From: Actinomadura sp. 7K507
Lineage (GTDB): Bacteria; Actinomycetota; Actinomycetes; Streptosporangiales; Streptosporangiaceae
DNA: 49,216 nt
Direction of reading: 5' to 3'
Assembly: GCF_004348425.1 (NCBI RefSeq)
Contig: NZ_SMKK01000031.1
Span: forward strand, 1 to 49,216
Positions 18,925 to 27,472 of the stretch are shown piece by piece. The translations under genes and the position numbers were made by a program. The notes below the pieces were generated by a model that saw only the letters and a list, made by a program, of their open reading frames with translations, was not told the origin of the DNA and made no database searches. Within the stretch, counting starts at the first letter, position 1. Each line of letters starts with the position of its first letter.

Positions 18925-20031
18925 ATGTCAGCTGAGCAAGCAAATCCCCCGCACAACAGGCAGGGAGAGGGTGCGGTCCCCCGGCCGCGCACGGAATCGC
19001 CTCCCGCCGCGCGCGACGAGGGGAGGCCCGTCCCCGCACCGAAACCGACGATCCGCAACGTCGCCGAGCGCGCCGGTGTCTCCAAATCGCTCGTCTCCCT
19101 GGTGATGCGGGGGTCACCGCATGTGAGCGAGCGCCGCAGGCAGGCCGTCCTGCAGGCCGCCCGAGAACTCGGCTACCGGCCGAACGCCGTGGCCAGAAGC
19201 CTGGTCGAGGGACGCACCAGGCTGATCGGCGCGATCGTCGCCGACCTGCACAACCCGTTCTTCGCCGAGTTCCTCGACGGCCTGCAGGAGAGCCTGCACG
19301 GCGCGGGCCTGCGGATGCTCGTCGGCAGCGGCCGCTGGGACCCCATGTTCGAGGCGGAGGCCGTCGAGGCGTTCCTGGAGATGCGGGTGGACGGGCTGGT
19401 CCTGCTCAGCGTCGTCCCCGAGAGCCTCAAGGAGGCCGCGGCCAGCGTCCCGGTCGTGGTCGTCGGCGAGCGCGACGTCAGCGGCGTCGACATCGTGGTG
19501 GACGACGACGAGCTCGGCGCCAGCCTCGCCGTCGACCACCTCGTCGAGCTGGGCCACCGGCGGATCGCGCACATCGAGGGGGCGCGCTCCACCACCGCGC
19601 GCTACCGCCGCGCCGGCTACGAGCGCGCGATGCGCCGGCACGGGCTGGCGGCCGAGGTCGTCGTCGAGCCCGGCGACTTCACCGAGGACGGCGGCTACCG
19701 GGCCGCGGGCGCGCTGCTGCGCCGCGACCCCCGTCCCACCGCGATCTTCGCGCCGAACGACCTGGTCGCGACCGGCGCGCTGTCGGCGGCCGACGAGCTG
19801 GGGGTACGAATCCCCGGCGAGCTGTCGATCGTCGGCTACGACAACACCCATCTCGCCGCCATCCGCCACATCTCGCTGACCAGCGTGGACCAGCCGCGCC
19901 GGGACATGGGACGGGTGGCCGCCGAACTGCTGACCGCGCGCATCGGCGACCCGTCCCGCGCGGCCCGGCAGAACCTGGTCGTCCCGCACCTGGTGGTCCG
20001 CTCGACGACGGGACCCGCCCCGTCCGCCTGA
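18925..20031 (+). CDS. LacI-family regulator
   Basis: A 368-residue protein. A 40-residue Pro/Arg-rich leader precedes the LacI DNA-binding domain (PTIRNVAERAGVSKSLVSLV, residues 41-60, then hinge helix LGYRPNAVARSLVEGRT). The periplasmic-binding-protein-like core follows (IGAIVADLHNPFF, VDHLVELGHRRIAHIEG, AIFAPNDLVATGAL, SIVGYDNT, TSVDQP). ATG 18925 has GGAG upstream. The ligand is probably a sugar, but no sugar gene is adjacent, so targets are unknown. Confidence 0.93.
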   Translation: MSAEQANPPHNRQGEGAVPRPRTESPPAARDEGRPVPAPKPTIRNVAERAGVSKSLVSLVMRGSPHVSERRRQAVLQAARELGYRPNAVARSLVEGRTRLIGAIVADLHNPFFAEFLDGLQESLHGAGLRMLVGSGRWDPMFEAEAVEAFLEMRVDGLVLLSVVPESLKEAAASVPVVVVGERDVSGVDIVVDDDELGASLAVDHLVELGHRRIAHIEGARSTTARYRRAGYERAMRRHGLAAEVVVEPGDFTEDGGYRAAGALLRRDPRPTAIFAPNDLVATGALSAADELGVRIPGELSIVGYDNTHLAAIRHISLTSVDQPRRDMGRVAAELLTARIGDPSRAARQNLVVPHLVVRSTTGPAPSA

Positions 20032-20325
20032 GCCCGCCAAGGAACACGTCCCCCCGCCTCGCAAGCGCTCCCCGCCGGCCTCGCCTTCCGCACCGGGCCC
20101 GGTCATGCCCGCGTACAGGAAACGGCCGATCGTTCATCGAATCGGTGTGGAGCGGGTAAGGGGCCGGCCAAGCCTGCCGCATTCGCCAGCCCGTGACCCG
20201 CCGCGGACGGGTTAATGGGACTCACCGTTCGGCGCCCGGGTCCGGGCGGCCTCGGGGGAGGCCGCCCGGACGGGACGGCGCCGCGCGGGCACGGGGAACG
20301 ACATTTCATCAGGGGGGTTGGTCTC

Positions 20326-20562
20326 GTGCGTGATCCGGAACTGGTGTCGTGCGCGCAGCACGCGGCGAGCGAATTGGAACGCGCATGGTCGGAGTGGCGC
20401 CACGCGCGCGGCCTGGCCGAGGAGGTCTCGGAGTCCGTCGCCAGCTACGTCGCCCATTCGATCGACCACCCGTGGGGCCGTCCTCGCGTGGTGCTGGGCC
20501 TGGACGCGGAAGAGGCCCGCGCCCTCGCCGCCCTCCTGGGCAAGGAGGATCCCCTCGGTTGA
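20326..20562 (+). CDS. Small conserved hypothetical protein
   Basis: This 78-residue acidic protein starts with GTG (VRDPELVSCAQHAASELER) after GGGGGG. It is mostly helical, with ELERAWSEWRHARGLAEEVS, and ends in VVLGLDAEEARALAALL. I do not recognise a domain. Good third-position GC and a plausible Shine-Dalgarno support it as a gene; the upstream in-frame codons look non-coding. Confidence 0.65.
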   Translation: MRDPELVSCAQHAASELERAWSEWRHARGLAEEVSESVASYVAHSIDHPWGRPRVVLGLDAEEARALAALLGKEDPLG

Positions 20563-20612
20563 CCCCCTCGGTCGACCCCTCCGCGCGCACCGGCCGGTTT
20601 CCCGGAGTTCGT

Positions 20613-20640
20613 TTGACGAAGCCTGATCGGTGTGCAGACT
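20613..20640 (+). promoter_or_regulatory. Promoter for the amidase lipoprotein
   Basis: TTGACG (20613-20618) and CAGACT (20635-20640) with 16 bases between. A transcript from about 20647 would leave a short leader carrying GGAGG before the GTG at 20681. Confidence 0.5.
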
Positions 20641-20680
20641 GTGTGGGTCCATAACGAACCCATCACGGAGGAAGCGGCCA

Positions 20681-21517
20681 GTGCGCATTCAACTAGGCGG
20701 CCCGGTGGTCGCCGGTATCGCGCTGTGCCTCGGCGCGCTCACCGCGTGCGGGGGATCCTCCGGGACGTCCGCCGGAGAGGGTGAGACGGCGAACCCACCG
20801 AAAGCGGGTGCGCCCTCCCTGGCCGGCAAGGCGCCCGCGGCCGCCGGGGGCGACGCGTCCGCGCTGGACGGCAAGGTGATCGTCATCGACCCCGGGCACA
20901 ACGGCGGGAACGCCGACCACCCGGACGAGATCAACAAGCAGGTCAAGATCGGCAATGGCAGCAAGGCGTGCGACACGACCGGCACCTCGTCCAACGACGG
21001 CTACCCCGAGCACGCCTTCACCTGGGACGTCTCCAAGCGGCTCGCGAAGCTGCTGCAAGCCGAGGGCGCCAAGGTCACGCTGACGCGCAAGAACGACAAG
21101 GGCGTCGGCCCCTGCATCACCGAACGCGCCGCGATCGCCAACCGGCTGAAGGCCGACGCCGCGGTGTCGATCCACGCCGACGGCAACGCGCGCGCGTCCG
21201 CCCACGGCTTCCACATCATCGAGCCGGTCGCGATCCCCAGGAACGCCGATATGGTGCCCGGCTCCCATGAACTGGGCAAGGCCCTCCGCGACGCCTACCG
21301 CGACGGTACCGGGATGCCCTACTCCAACTACCTGGGCGAGGACGGCCGGGACCGGCGCAACGACCTCGGCGGCCTCAACATGTCGAAGGTCCCCAAGGTC
21401 TTCATCGAGTGCGGCAACATGCGCAACAAGGGAGACGCGGCCAAGTTCGCCGACAAGTCCTTCCGCCAGCGGATCGCCGAGTCCCTGACCGAAGGCTTCA
21501 AGACCTACCTGAGCTGA
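20681..21517 (+). CDS. N-acetylmuramoyl-L-alanine amidase, lipoprotein (Amidase_3)
   Basis: This 278-residue protein starts with a lipoprotein signal (lipobox LTAC, Cys23). A Gly/Ser/Ala-rich linker leads to a zinc amidase domain: IDPGHNGG with the first His ligand, later CITERAAIANRLKADAAVSI, SIHADGNA with the third ligand His, and FIECGNM with the catalytic Glu. It would cut the stem peptide from muramic acid at the outer face of the membrane. GTG 20681 has GGAGG 9 bases upstream. It is a single-gene unit. Confidence 0.92.
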   Translation: MRIQLGGPVVAGIALCLGALTACGGSSGTSAGEGETANPPKAGAPSLAGKAPAAAGGDASALDGKVIVIDPGHNGGNADHPDEINKQVKIGNGSKACDTTGTSSNDGYPEHAFTWDVSKRLAKLLQAEGAKVTLTRKNDKGVGPCITERAAIANRLKADAAVSIHADGNARASAHGFHIIEPVAIPRNADMVPGSHELGKALRDAYRDGTGMPYSNYLGEDGRDRRNDLGGLNMSKVPKVFIECGNMRNKGDAAKFADKSFRQRIAESLTEGFKTYLS

Positions 21518-21617
21518 CCTGCCTGAACGGACGGGCCTGAACCGACCTGCCTGAACCGACCCCGCCGGTGTCCTGCGGGAGCCCCATGGGCTCTCGCCGA
21601 GGGGGCAGGATGGGGGA

Positions 21618-23069
21618 GTGTCTGATCTTCGGAGGCCCCTTCTTCGTGTCCGCGATGTCCTGCTAGAGGCGGATTACACCGTCGCTGGGGTGCGGGAACT
21701 GCTCGGTGCGGTCGCGGGTGGCGCGCTGGCGCGGGACGAGATCGTCCCGGCGTTGCGGGCGACCGGCGGCGGGTCGCCGCTGGAGGTCCTGACGCGGCTG
21801 TTCTGGCTGCAGGTGCCGGTGGACGCGGGGGCGATCAAGGCGGACGATCTGGTGGCAGCGGGGCTCGCCGAGGTGTCGGGCGGGCAGGTGCGGGCCCGGC
21901 TGCGCGTCGAGCCGCTGGAGGATGTGAGCGGAGACGGGCACGCCGGATACGCCGTGTCCGATCTCGCGGTACGCCCGGGATCGGGAGCCGTCCCGGCGGT
22001 CGATCATGTGGTGGGTGCGGGTGGCGCGTCCGGCAATCTTGCGCGGCTGGTTATCCACAGGCCTGTGGACAACATGCTCGATCTCGGGACGGGTTGCGGC
22101 GTCCAGGCGGTGCATCTGGCGGGGCGTTCCCCGGCCGCGCGGATCACCGCGACGGACGTCAATCCGCGGGCTCTGGAACTGGCCGCGATGAGCTTCGCGC
22201 TCTCCGGCGTGGCCGACGCGGAGTTGCTCCAGGGGTCGCTGATGGAGCCCGTCCAGGGCCGCCGGTTCGATCTCATCGTGTCCAATCCGCCGTTCGTGGT
22301 CGCGCCGCCCGGCGACCGGCGCTTCACGTACCGGGAGTCCGGGCTGCCGGGTGACGACTTCTGCCGGCGCCTCGTCGAGAGTGCCCCACGGCATCTGAAC
22401 GACGGCGGATACTGCCATCTACTGGCGAACTGGCTGCATATCGACGGTGTCCCGTGGGAGGAGCGCGTCGGCTCGTGGGTGGACGGGTGCGACGCGTGGA
22501 TCGTCCAGCGGGACGTCCAGGATCCGGCGGAGTATGCCGAGTTGTGGCTGAGGGATTCCTGCGAGGCCGGTACGCCGAGGTACCGGGCCCGGTACGACGC
22601 GTGGCTCGATCACTTCGAGCGGCAGGGCGTCACCGGCGTCGGCTTCGGGTGGATCACGTTGCGGCGCAGCCAGCGTCCCGCGGTCCAGATCGAGGAACTG
22701 CGGCACGCGGTCGAGCAACCGGTCGGCGCCTACGTTGGCGACGTCCTCGACGGCTTCGCCAAGGCCGCCGAGTTTTCCACAGCCTGTGGACAGACGCTGG
22801 GCGTCGCGCCGGGCCTCGTCCAGGAACAGGTCGGCCCGCCCGGAGCCGAGAACCCCGAACGGATCGTGCTGCGCCAGACCGGACGCCTCCGCCGCGCGGC
22901 CGGTGTCGGGACCGTCGAAGCCGGCCTCGCGGGCGTCTGCGACGGCACCCTGCCCCTCGAACCCCTCCTCGACGCCATCGCCCAACTCACCGGCATGGAC
23001 CCGGCCCAAGTCCGCGCCCACGCCGACACCGTCCTGCCCGCCCTGATAGCGGACGGCTTCTTCACCTAG
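21618..23069 (+). CDS. HemK-like class I methyltransferase with N-terminal extension
   Basis: A 483-residue protein. Residues 1-140 form a helical, winged-helix-like domain. The SAM-binding domain has LDLGTGCGVQA (motif I), ITATDVNPRALELA and the active-site SNPPF motif of N5-Gln/N6-Ade methyltransferases. A long C-terminal domain (about 310-483) completes it. Large actinobacterial proteins of this layout are annotated as methyltransferases without a known substrate. The NPPF motif suggests methylation of a planar nitrogen. Two inverted pairs of DnaA-box-like sequences lie inside the gene. Its 3' end overlaps the converging exchanger gene by 8 bases. Confidence 0.87.
   Translation: MSDLRRPLLRVRDVLLEADYTVAGVRELLGAVAGGALARDEIVPALRATGGGSPLEVLTRLFWLQVPVDAGAIKADDLVAAGLAEVSGGQVRARLRVEPLEDVSGDGHAGYAVSDLAVRPGSGAVPAVDHVVGAGGASGNLARLVIHRPVDNMLDLGTGCGVQAVHLAGRSPAARITATDVNPRALELAAMSFALSGVADAELLQGSLMEPVQGRRFDLIVSNPPFVVAPPGDRRFTYRESGLPGDDFCRRLVESAPRHLNDGGYCHLLANWLHIDGVPWEERVGSWVDGCDAWIVQRDVQDPAEYAELWLRDSCEAGTPRYRARYDAWLDHFERQGVTGVGFGWITLRRSQRPAVQIEELRHAVEQPVGAYVGDVLDGFAKAAEFSTACGQTLGVAPGLVQEQVGPPGAENPERIVLRQTGRLRRAAGVGTVEAGLAGVCDGTLPLEPLLDAIAQLTGMDPAQVRAHADTVLPALIADGFFT
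22051..22072. other. Inverted pair of DnaA boxes inside the methyltransferase gene
   Basis: TTATCCACA (22051-22059, identical to the E. coli consensus) is followed after GCCT overlap spacing by TGTGGACAA (22064-22072), the reverse complement of TTGTCCACA, the preferred actinobacterial box. The codons used here (GTT, AGG, CCT) are unusual for this gene. Confidence 0.7.
22773..22793. other. Second inverted pair of DnaA-box-like sequences
   Basis: TTTTCCACA (22773-22781) and TGTGGACAG (22785-22793, reverse of CTGTCCACA) are 3 bases apart. Each is at most one base from a TTNTCCACA/TTGTCCACA box. Codons here (TTT, ACA, TGT, GGA) are again A/T-ending and atypical. Confidence 0.6.
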
Positions 23070-24360
23070 GCCCCTTCCGCGTCCCGAGGGGGCGGACCAC
23101 GGTTTCCATCGCCTGGCCCAGGTCGCGGTAGCGGGCGATCAGGACGGAGAAGCCGATCGCCAGGCAGAGGCCCGCGAGGACCAGCCTGGCCTCCTCGCCC
23201 GGCAGGGCGAACTGGACCGCGAACAGCACGAACAGCAGCGCGGCCTCCCACCGCTTGAAGACCAGATCGATGAGCAGGGCCAGCCCGAGGACGGTCTGCG
23301 AGGCGGTCAGCAGCACCTCCTCGATCTGCCGGGAGTCCAGCGGCAGCGACCAGCCGCCGCCGCCCGCGCGGTAGGCGAACGGCAGGCAGGCGATCAGCAG
23401 CGTCCACTGGTTGACCTTGCAGGACAGCAGCGTCCCGATCGCGTCGGCGTCGCGCAGCCGCCACGCCAGCATGGCCGCCACGAGCAGCACCGGCGCCTCC
23501 GCCGCCACCGGCGCGAGCAACTGCACCAGCAGGAACTCGTCGATCCCGAGGGACGCTCCGGTGACCACGAGCGCGTCCCCGAAGCGTGCCGTGGACAGAA
23601 TCAAGATGACCTTGGCGATGGTGAACCCGGCCACGGCCGCGATCCACCGTTTCCGGCGCGGCAGCGTGACCAGCCACGCCGGTACCCCTTCGGGCGTCCA
23701 GGCGTCCTCCTCCCGGCCGCCGCCGGCGACGCGGGCCAGGTACAGGCCGTACACGGCGAGGAGCACGATCGCGATGTACCAGCCGATCTCGCCCGTCAGC
23801 GCCGGGATGAAGCCGAGGACGGCCGCCAGCGCCAGGAAACCCAGCTCGACGCGGTGACGCGCGGCCAGCCGGACGTTGCGCCTGCCCGGCCCGCGCGCGG
23901 CGTGCCTGCCCGAGCCGCCGCCGCCGGAACGTCCCGACAGCCGCCGGACGCCCAGCGCCAGCGCGACCACGACCAGCGCCCAGCCGAACCCGACGAGAAG
24001 CCGGTTCGCGCCCGTCATGGTGGCGGCCGCGTAGGCGCTGTAGCCGGGTCTCGTCCCGCCGGCATACGCGTAGTAGACGTCCACCGCGTACTGGGGCAGC
24101 ACCGCGACCAGCGCCAGCATCGCCATCGCGAGCGGCCCCGGGATGTCGGCCCGCGCCGTCTCCGCCGCCCACAGCAGCAGGATCGCCGCGGACAGCACCC
24201 CGGCTCCGTGGATCAGCACCTCCGCCGAGGCCGCCGGATGCAGCCCGCCCACCCGCGTCACGACCGCCGGAAGCGCGATGACCAGAACGCCCGTGACCCG
24301 CACGAGCAACGTCTCACGAGATATCGGCTCGGTCGCACGAGACATCGACTCCCCGGACAT
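23062..24360 (-). CDS. CaCA-type sodium/calcium exchanger-like membrane protein
   Basis: A 432-residue polytopic membrane protein with about ten hydrophobic helices. Two halves carry related, functionally suggestive segments: MLALVAVLPQYAVDVYYAY in the first and LLAPVAAEAPVLLVAAMLAW in the second, resembling the alpha repeats of sodium/calcium exchangers (usually xGTSxPE). A Gly/Arg-rich cytoplasmic loop with SGGGGSG separates the halves. Ion specificity is unknown. The start at 24360 is uncertain; ATG 24345, with GGGGAG just upstream, is the alternative. Confidence 0.75.
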   Translation of the reverse strand: MSGESMSRATEPISRETLLVRVTGVLVIALPAVVTRVGGLHPAASAEVLIHGAGVLSAAILLLWAAETARADIPGPLAMAMLALVAVLPQYAVDVYYAYAGGTRPGYSAYAAATMTGANRLLVGFGWALVVVALALGVRRLSGRSGGGGSGRHAARGPGRRNVRLAARHRVELGFLALAAVLGFIPALTGEIGWYIAIVLLAVYGLYLARVAGGGREEDAWTPEGVPAWLVTLPRRKRWIAAVAGFTIAKVILILSTARFGDALVVTGASLGIDEFLLVQLLAPVAAEAPVLLVAAMLAWRLRDADAIGTLLSCKVNQWTLLIACLPFAYRAGGGGWSLPLDSRQIEEVLLTASQTVLGLALLIDLVFKRWEAALLFVLFAVQFALPGEEARLVLAGLCLAIGFSVLIARYRDLGQAMETVVRPLGTRKGPR

Positions 24361-24435
24361 ACCTGCACAGTGCCCCGCCCCGTCCCGCCGATGTCCGGCA
24401 CCCGGGCAACCAACAGGCAAAGCCGGGCGGGACGG

Positions 24436-25506
24436 TCAGCGGCGGGCTTCGTCCAGGGTGCGGAAGGCGCTCTCGCGGAGGCGGCGGGACAGGCCGCGGT
24501 TGACGCCGCGCACCCAGAGGGGCCCGCCGTAGATCATCCCGGTGTAGGCCTGGACGAGGGTGGCGCCGGCCCGGACGCGTTCCCACACGTCGTCGGCGGT
24601 CTCGACGCCGCCGACCGAGATCAGCGTGAGCCGGCCGCCGGTGCGGGAGCGCAGCCGGCGCAGGACGTCCAGCGACCGCTCCTTCAGCGGCGCGCCGGAC
24701 AGCCCGCCGGTCTCCTTGACCAGGGCGGGCGGGCTCAGCAGGGCGTCCCGGGCGACCGTGGTGTTGGTCGCGATGATGCCGTCCAGGCCGAGGTCGAGGG
24801 CGAGGTCGGCGACCGCGTCGATGTCGTCGTCCGCCAGGTCCGGCGCGATCTTGACCAGGACGGGGACGCGGCGTGCGGACGCGCGGTCCGCGGCCTCGCG
24901 CACCGCGGCCAGCAGCGGGCGCAGGTGCTCGACGGCCTGGAGGTTCCGCAGCCCGGGGGTGTTGGGGGAGCTGACGTTGACGACGAGGTAGTCCGCGTGC
25001 GGGGCGAGCCGCTCGGTGCTCGACACGTAGTCGGCCGCCGCCGACGCCTCCGGGACGGTCTTCGTCTTGCCGATGTTGGCCCCGACGACCGTCCCGCCGC
25101 CGCGGCCGCGCAGCCGCCGCGCGGCGGCCTCCGAGCCCTCGTTGTTGAACCCCATCCGGTTGACGACCGCCCGGTCGGCGGCGAGCCGGAACAGCCGCGG
25201 GCGCGGGTTGCCGGGCTGCGGACGTCCCGTCACCGTGCCGATCTCGACGTGCCCGAACCCGAACGCGCCGAGCGCCTCGTACGCGGCGGCGTCCTTGTCG
25301 AACCCGGCGGCGAGGCCGAGCGGGCTCGGGAAGTCCAGCCCGAGCGCGTGCACGGCCAGCGCCGGGTCACGGGGCGCGAGCAGCCGCCGCAGCAGCGGGA
25401 CGGCGCCGGGCACCGACTGGATCGCGCGGAGCCCGCGCAACGTCAGGTGGTGGACGGTCTCGGCCGGGACCCGGGAGATGACCAGTGAGAACAGGAGTCG
25501 ATACAT
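24436..25506 (-). CDS. pyrD: Dihydroorotate dehydrogenase (quinone), class 2
   Basis: Oxidises dihydroorotate to orotate in pyrimidine synthesis and passes electrons to quinone at the membrane. The 356-residue length and the N-terminal amphipathic helix [20 protein letters not shown] are class 2 features. FMN and substrate motifs include [32 protein letters not shown] and NVSSPNTPG with the catalytic Ser. [11 protein letters not shown] binds phosphate. No Shine-Dalgarno is seen. A GATACT -10-like box ends 8 bases before the ATG, so a nearly leaderless mRNA is possible. Confidence 0.96.
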   Translation of the reverse strand: MYRLLFSLVISRVPAETVHHLTLRGLRAIQSVPGAVPLLRRLLAPRDPALAVHALGLDFPSPLGLAAGFDKDAAAYEALGAFGFGHVEIGTVTGRPQPGNPRPRLFRLAADRAVVNRMGFNNEGSEAAARRLRGRGGGTVVGANIGKTKTVPEASAAADYVSSTERLAPHADYLVVNVSSPNTPGLRNLQAVEHLRPLLAAVREAADRASARRVPVLVKIAPDLADDDIDAVADLALDLGLDGIIATNTTVARDALLSPPALVKETGGLSGAPLKERSLDVLRRLRSRTGGRLTLISVGGVETADDVWERVRAGATLVQAYTGMIYGGPLWVRGVNRGLSRRLRESAFRTLDEARR

Positions 25507-25754
25507 CGTCCGCAAGTATCTCAGCCGGGCCCGGCCGAAAACCCTTTGAGGGGCCCCGGAGCCGGTGTTTAAGCTGGCCCGCATGATGTTCCACGACTGG
25601 GCCACCGCGTGGTGGTCCACTCCGAAGCGCGTTCACCGTGACCGTTCCGTTGCCGGGTCCGGCCGGGACGCGATCGGAGTCTGAACGCTCCGCTCCCGCG
25701 GGCCGGACCTGGGTGCACCTGCATGAACCCACCCAAGTCCGACGGGAGAACACC

Positions 25755-25958
25755 ATGGCCAAGAGCCGCCGGAACGGCATGCTGGGCGTAGGCGGCCAGC
25801 GCAACAACCTCTCGCGACGCGCGCTGCGCGGCGGGAGGCCACAGGGGTCGGGCAACGGCAGCGACCCCGCCGCCGAGAAGAGGGAACTGCTCCAGAGGAT
25901 GCGCGAGCGCAACGAGCGCCGCGCCGCTTCGGAGTCCGACACCGGCTCGGAGGAGTAG
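25755..25958 (+). CDS. DUF6243 family small protein
   Basis: A 67-residue basic protein. The N-terminus MAKSRRNGMLGVGGQRNNLS and RRALRGGRPQ match the DUF6243 family of actinomycetes. The C-terminus is a charged helix (EKRELLQRMRERNERR) ending in an acidic tail. Function is unknown. GGGAGA precedes the ATG. It is divergent from pyrD. Confidence 0.85.
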   Translation: MAKSRRNGMLGVGGQRNNLSRRALRGGRPQGSGNGSDPAAEKRELLQRMRERNERRAASESDTGSEE

Positions 25959-25967
25959 TTCATTGGG

Positions 25968-25999
25968 CCGCGCCGGCCTCCCGATGGGGGCCGGCGCGG
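25968..25999. terminator. Bidirectional hairpin terminator
   Basis: CCGCGCCGGCC (25968-25978) pairs perfectly with GGCCGGCGCGG (25989-25999) across a 10-base loop. It is placed 9 bases after the DUF6243 stop and directly beside the stop of the converging gene. Confidence 0.8.
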
Positions 26000-26000
26000 T

Positions 26001-27179
26001 TCATCTTCCGCGGAAGGTCCGGCGGAGTTGCAGGCGGACGTCCCGGGCCGTCTCCCGCATCGTCCGGCGGGCGGCGCGGAGCGGATCGCGGACCGAGGCC
26101 CGCCACGCCCCGCGGGCCCCCCGCCCCACCGGACGCAGCACGCTCCTCCCGACCCAGCGCGCCGGGTCGACGATCAGGACCCGTCCGGGCAGGACGACGA
26201 GAGTGCGCCAGCACCACCGCAGGACGCGGCCCGTGAGGCGCCACGTCCCCACGAACCCGGCCGCGATCGGAGACAGCACGTAACGCCACAGGGTCCGGGC
26301 GGGCGCCACGATGAGGATTCGCGCCAGCCATCCCAGCAACCCGCCCACGAGTTTCCACGACCAGGCGACGGCACCCGCGAACGCGCCCCATCCGGCTGCG
26401 AGGACGGCCCCGAGTGCGCCGAGGACGAGAAGCGTCCCGCGTCCCAGCCAGGCGAGGCCGTCCCAGACGGCGCGGGCCAGCCACCCGATACCGAGCAGCG
26501 GCGGACGCAGCACATAACGCCACACGAACGCGGCCGGGACGATCACCAGCACGGTGAACAGCACCGCGAGCCCTTGGCCCGCAAGGGTCAGCAGCCATAC
26601 CAGCCCGCGCCCGAGTGCCCGCAGCGGCCGCAGGAGCCCCTGCCCGGCCAGCCAGGCCAGCCCCCGGCCGACCAGGGCGAGGAACCGGCCGATCGGGGTG
26701 AGCAGCGCGCGGTAGACCCAGCGGGCCAGGCGTCCGGCCCCGCTTCCGAACCACTTGAGGGCACCGAGGATCAGGACGACGGCGACCCACCGCAGCGGCC
26801 GGACCACGAGCAGATCGAGCAGCCCGCCGATCCCGCGCGCGATGGCCGCCACCAGCCGCCCCACCGGGGCGAGCAACCACCGGTAAAGGGCGCCCCCGAC
26901 CCCGCGCAGCATCCGGCCGATGAGCCTGGCCAGGCGCCCCGGTGCCCGCATCAGGACGTCCCACACCGCCCGCACGCCCCGCGCGACCGCCACCACCAGA
27001 TCGTGGACGAGCCGCAGCGGCACGACGACGATCAGCGCGATGACCTGCGCGGGGATCACGATCCACGCCGGGCCCCGGCGTTCCCGGGGTGTCTCGTCCC
27101 GCCGTTCCCGGGGTGTCTCGTCCCGCCGTTCCTTGCTCAGGTCGATCGGGCCGCCCGCAGGGGAGCCGTCACCGGTCAT
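26001..27179 (-). CDS. Trp/Arg-rich repetitive membrane-associated protein
   Basis: A 392-residue protein of unusual composition: after a charged N-terminus with a duplicated nonapeptide (ERRDETPRE, about residues 17-34), residues 38-345 alternate hydrophobic and Arg/Gly-rich stretches. A loose repeat with the core (L/V)-(Y/W)-R-x-(V/L)-L-x-P recurs near residues 98, 155, 219 and 297, with a weaker copy at 343. Segments such as VAVVLILGALKWF and TLLVLGALGAVLAAGW could span the membrane; others look like amphipathic helices. No known domain is recognised. The C-terminus is strongly basic. Confidence 0.7.
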   Translation of the reverse strand: MTGDGSPAGGPIDLSKERRDETPRERRDETPRERRGPAWIVIPAQVIALIVVVPLRLVHDLVVAVARGVRAVWDVLMRAPGRLARLIGRMLRGVGGALYRWLLAPVGRLVAAIARGIGGLLDLLVVRPLRWVAVVLILGALKWFGSGAGRLARWVYRALLTPIGRFLALVGRGLAWLAGQGLLRPLRALGRGLVWLLTLAGQGLAVLFTVLVIVPAAFVWRYVLRPPLLGIGWLARAVWDGLAWLGRGTLLVLGALGAVLAAGWGAFAGAVAWSWKLVGGLLGWLARILIVAPARTLWRYVLSPIAAGFVGTWRLTGRVLRWCWRTLVVLPGRVLIVDPARWVGRSVLRPVGRGARGAWRASVRDPLRAARRTMRETARDVRLQLRRTFRGR

Positions 27180-27320
27180 GATGCCGCCCGCCTCGCGAAC
27201 CGTCGATGAGAACCACGTGAATAGGACCCGGCCCGCGGCCGCCCGGTTCCGGGGGTTTGAACCCGTGCCAAGGGCATCACCGTACTGCTCCCCGACCGGG
27301 AAAGCAGCGCGGCGGCTCCA

Positions 27321-27393
27321 AAGGCGAAGGCGCGGAGGTCTCGCGGGTCGGTCGGGGTCCGCGATGCCTCCGCGCCTTCTTGTCGTTCGCCTT
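27321..27393. other. Highly structured intergenic hairpin
   Basis: GAAGGCGCGGAGG (27326-27338) pairs perfectly with CCTCCGCGCCTTC (27367-27379). An inner stem TCGCGG/CCGCGA (27341-27346 with 27359-27364) closes the loop, and an outer pair AAGGCGAA/TTCGCCTT (27321-27328 with 27386-27393) overlaps the base. It sits in the divergent region before the methyltransferase at 27473. Confidence 0.7.
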
Positions 27394-27472
27394 GTTCGCA
27401 GTGCCCATGGATCTGACCGGGGCCGGCCGCGCCCCTGACACTCCTAGTTGATCCCTCTGGGACGATCGAGGC

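Noticed and set aside
27240..27300. tRNA-like T-arm GGGTTCAAACCC on the minus strand
   Set aside because: Only three T-stem pairs, total length about 59 bases and no anticodon arm; not a tRNA.
27277..27409. Small Lys/Arg-rich frame on the minus strand (MGTANKANDKKARRHRG)
   Set aside because: No Shine-Dalgarno, overlaps the multi-stem hairpin and has no recognised family; too weak to call.
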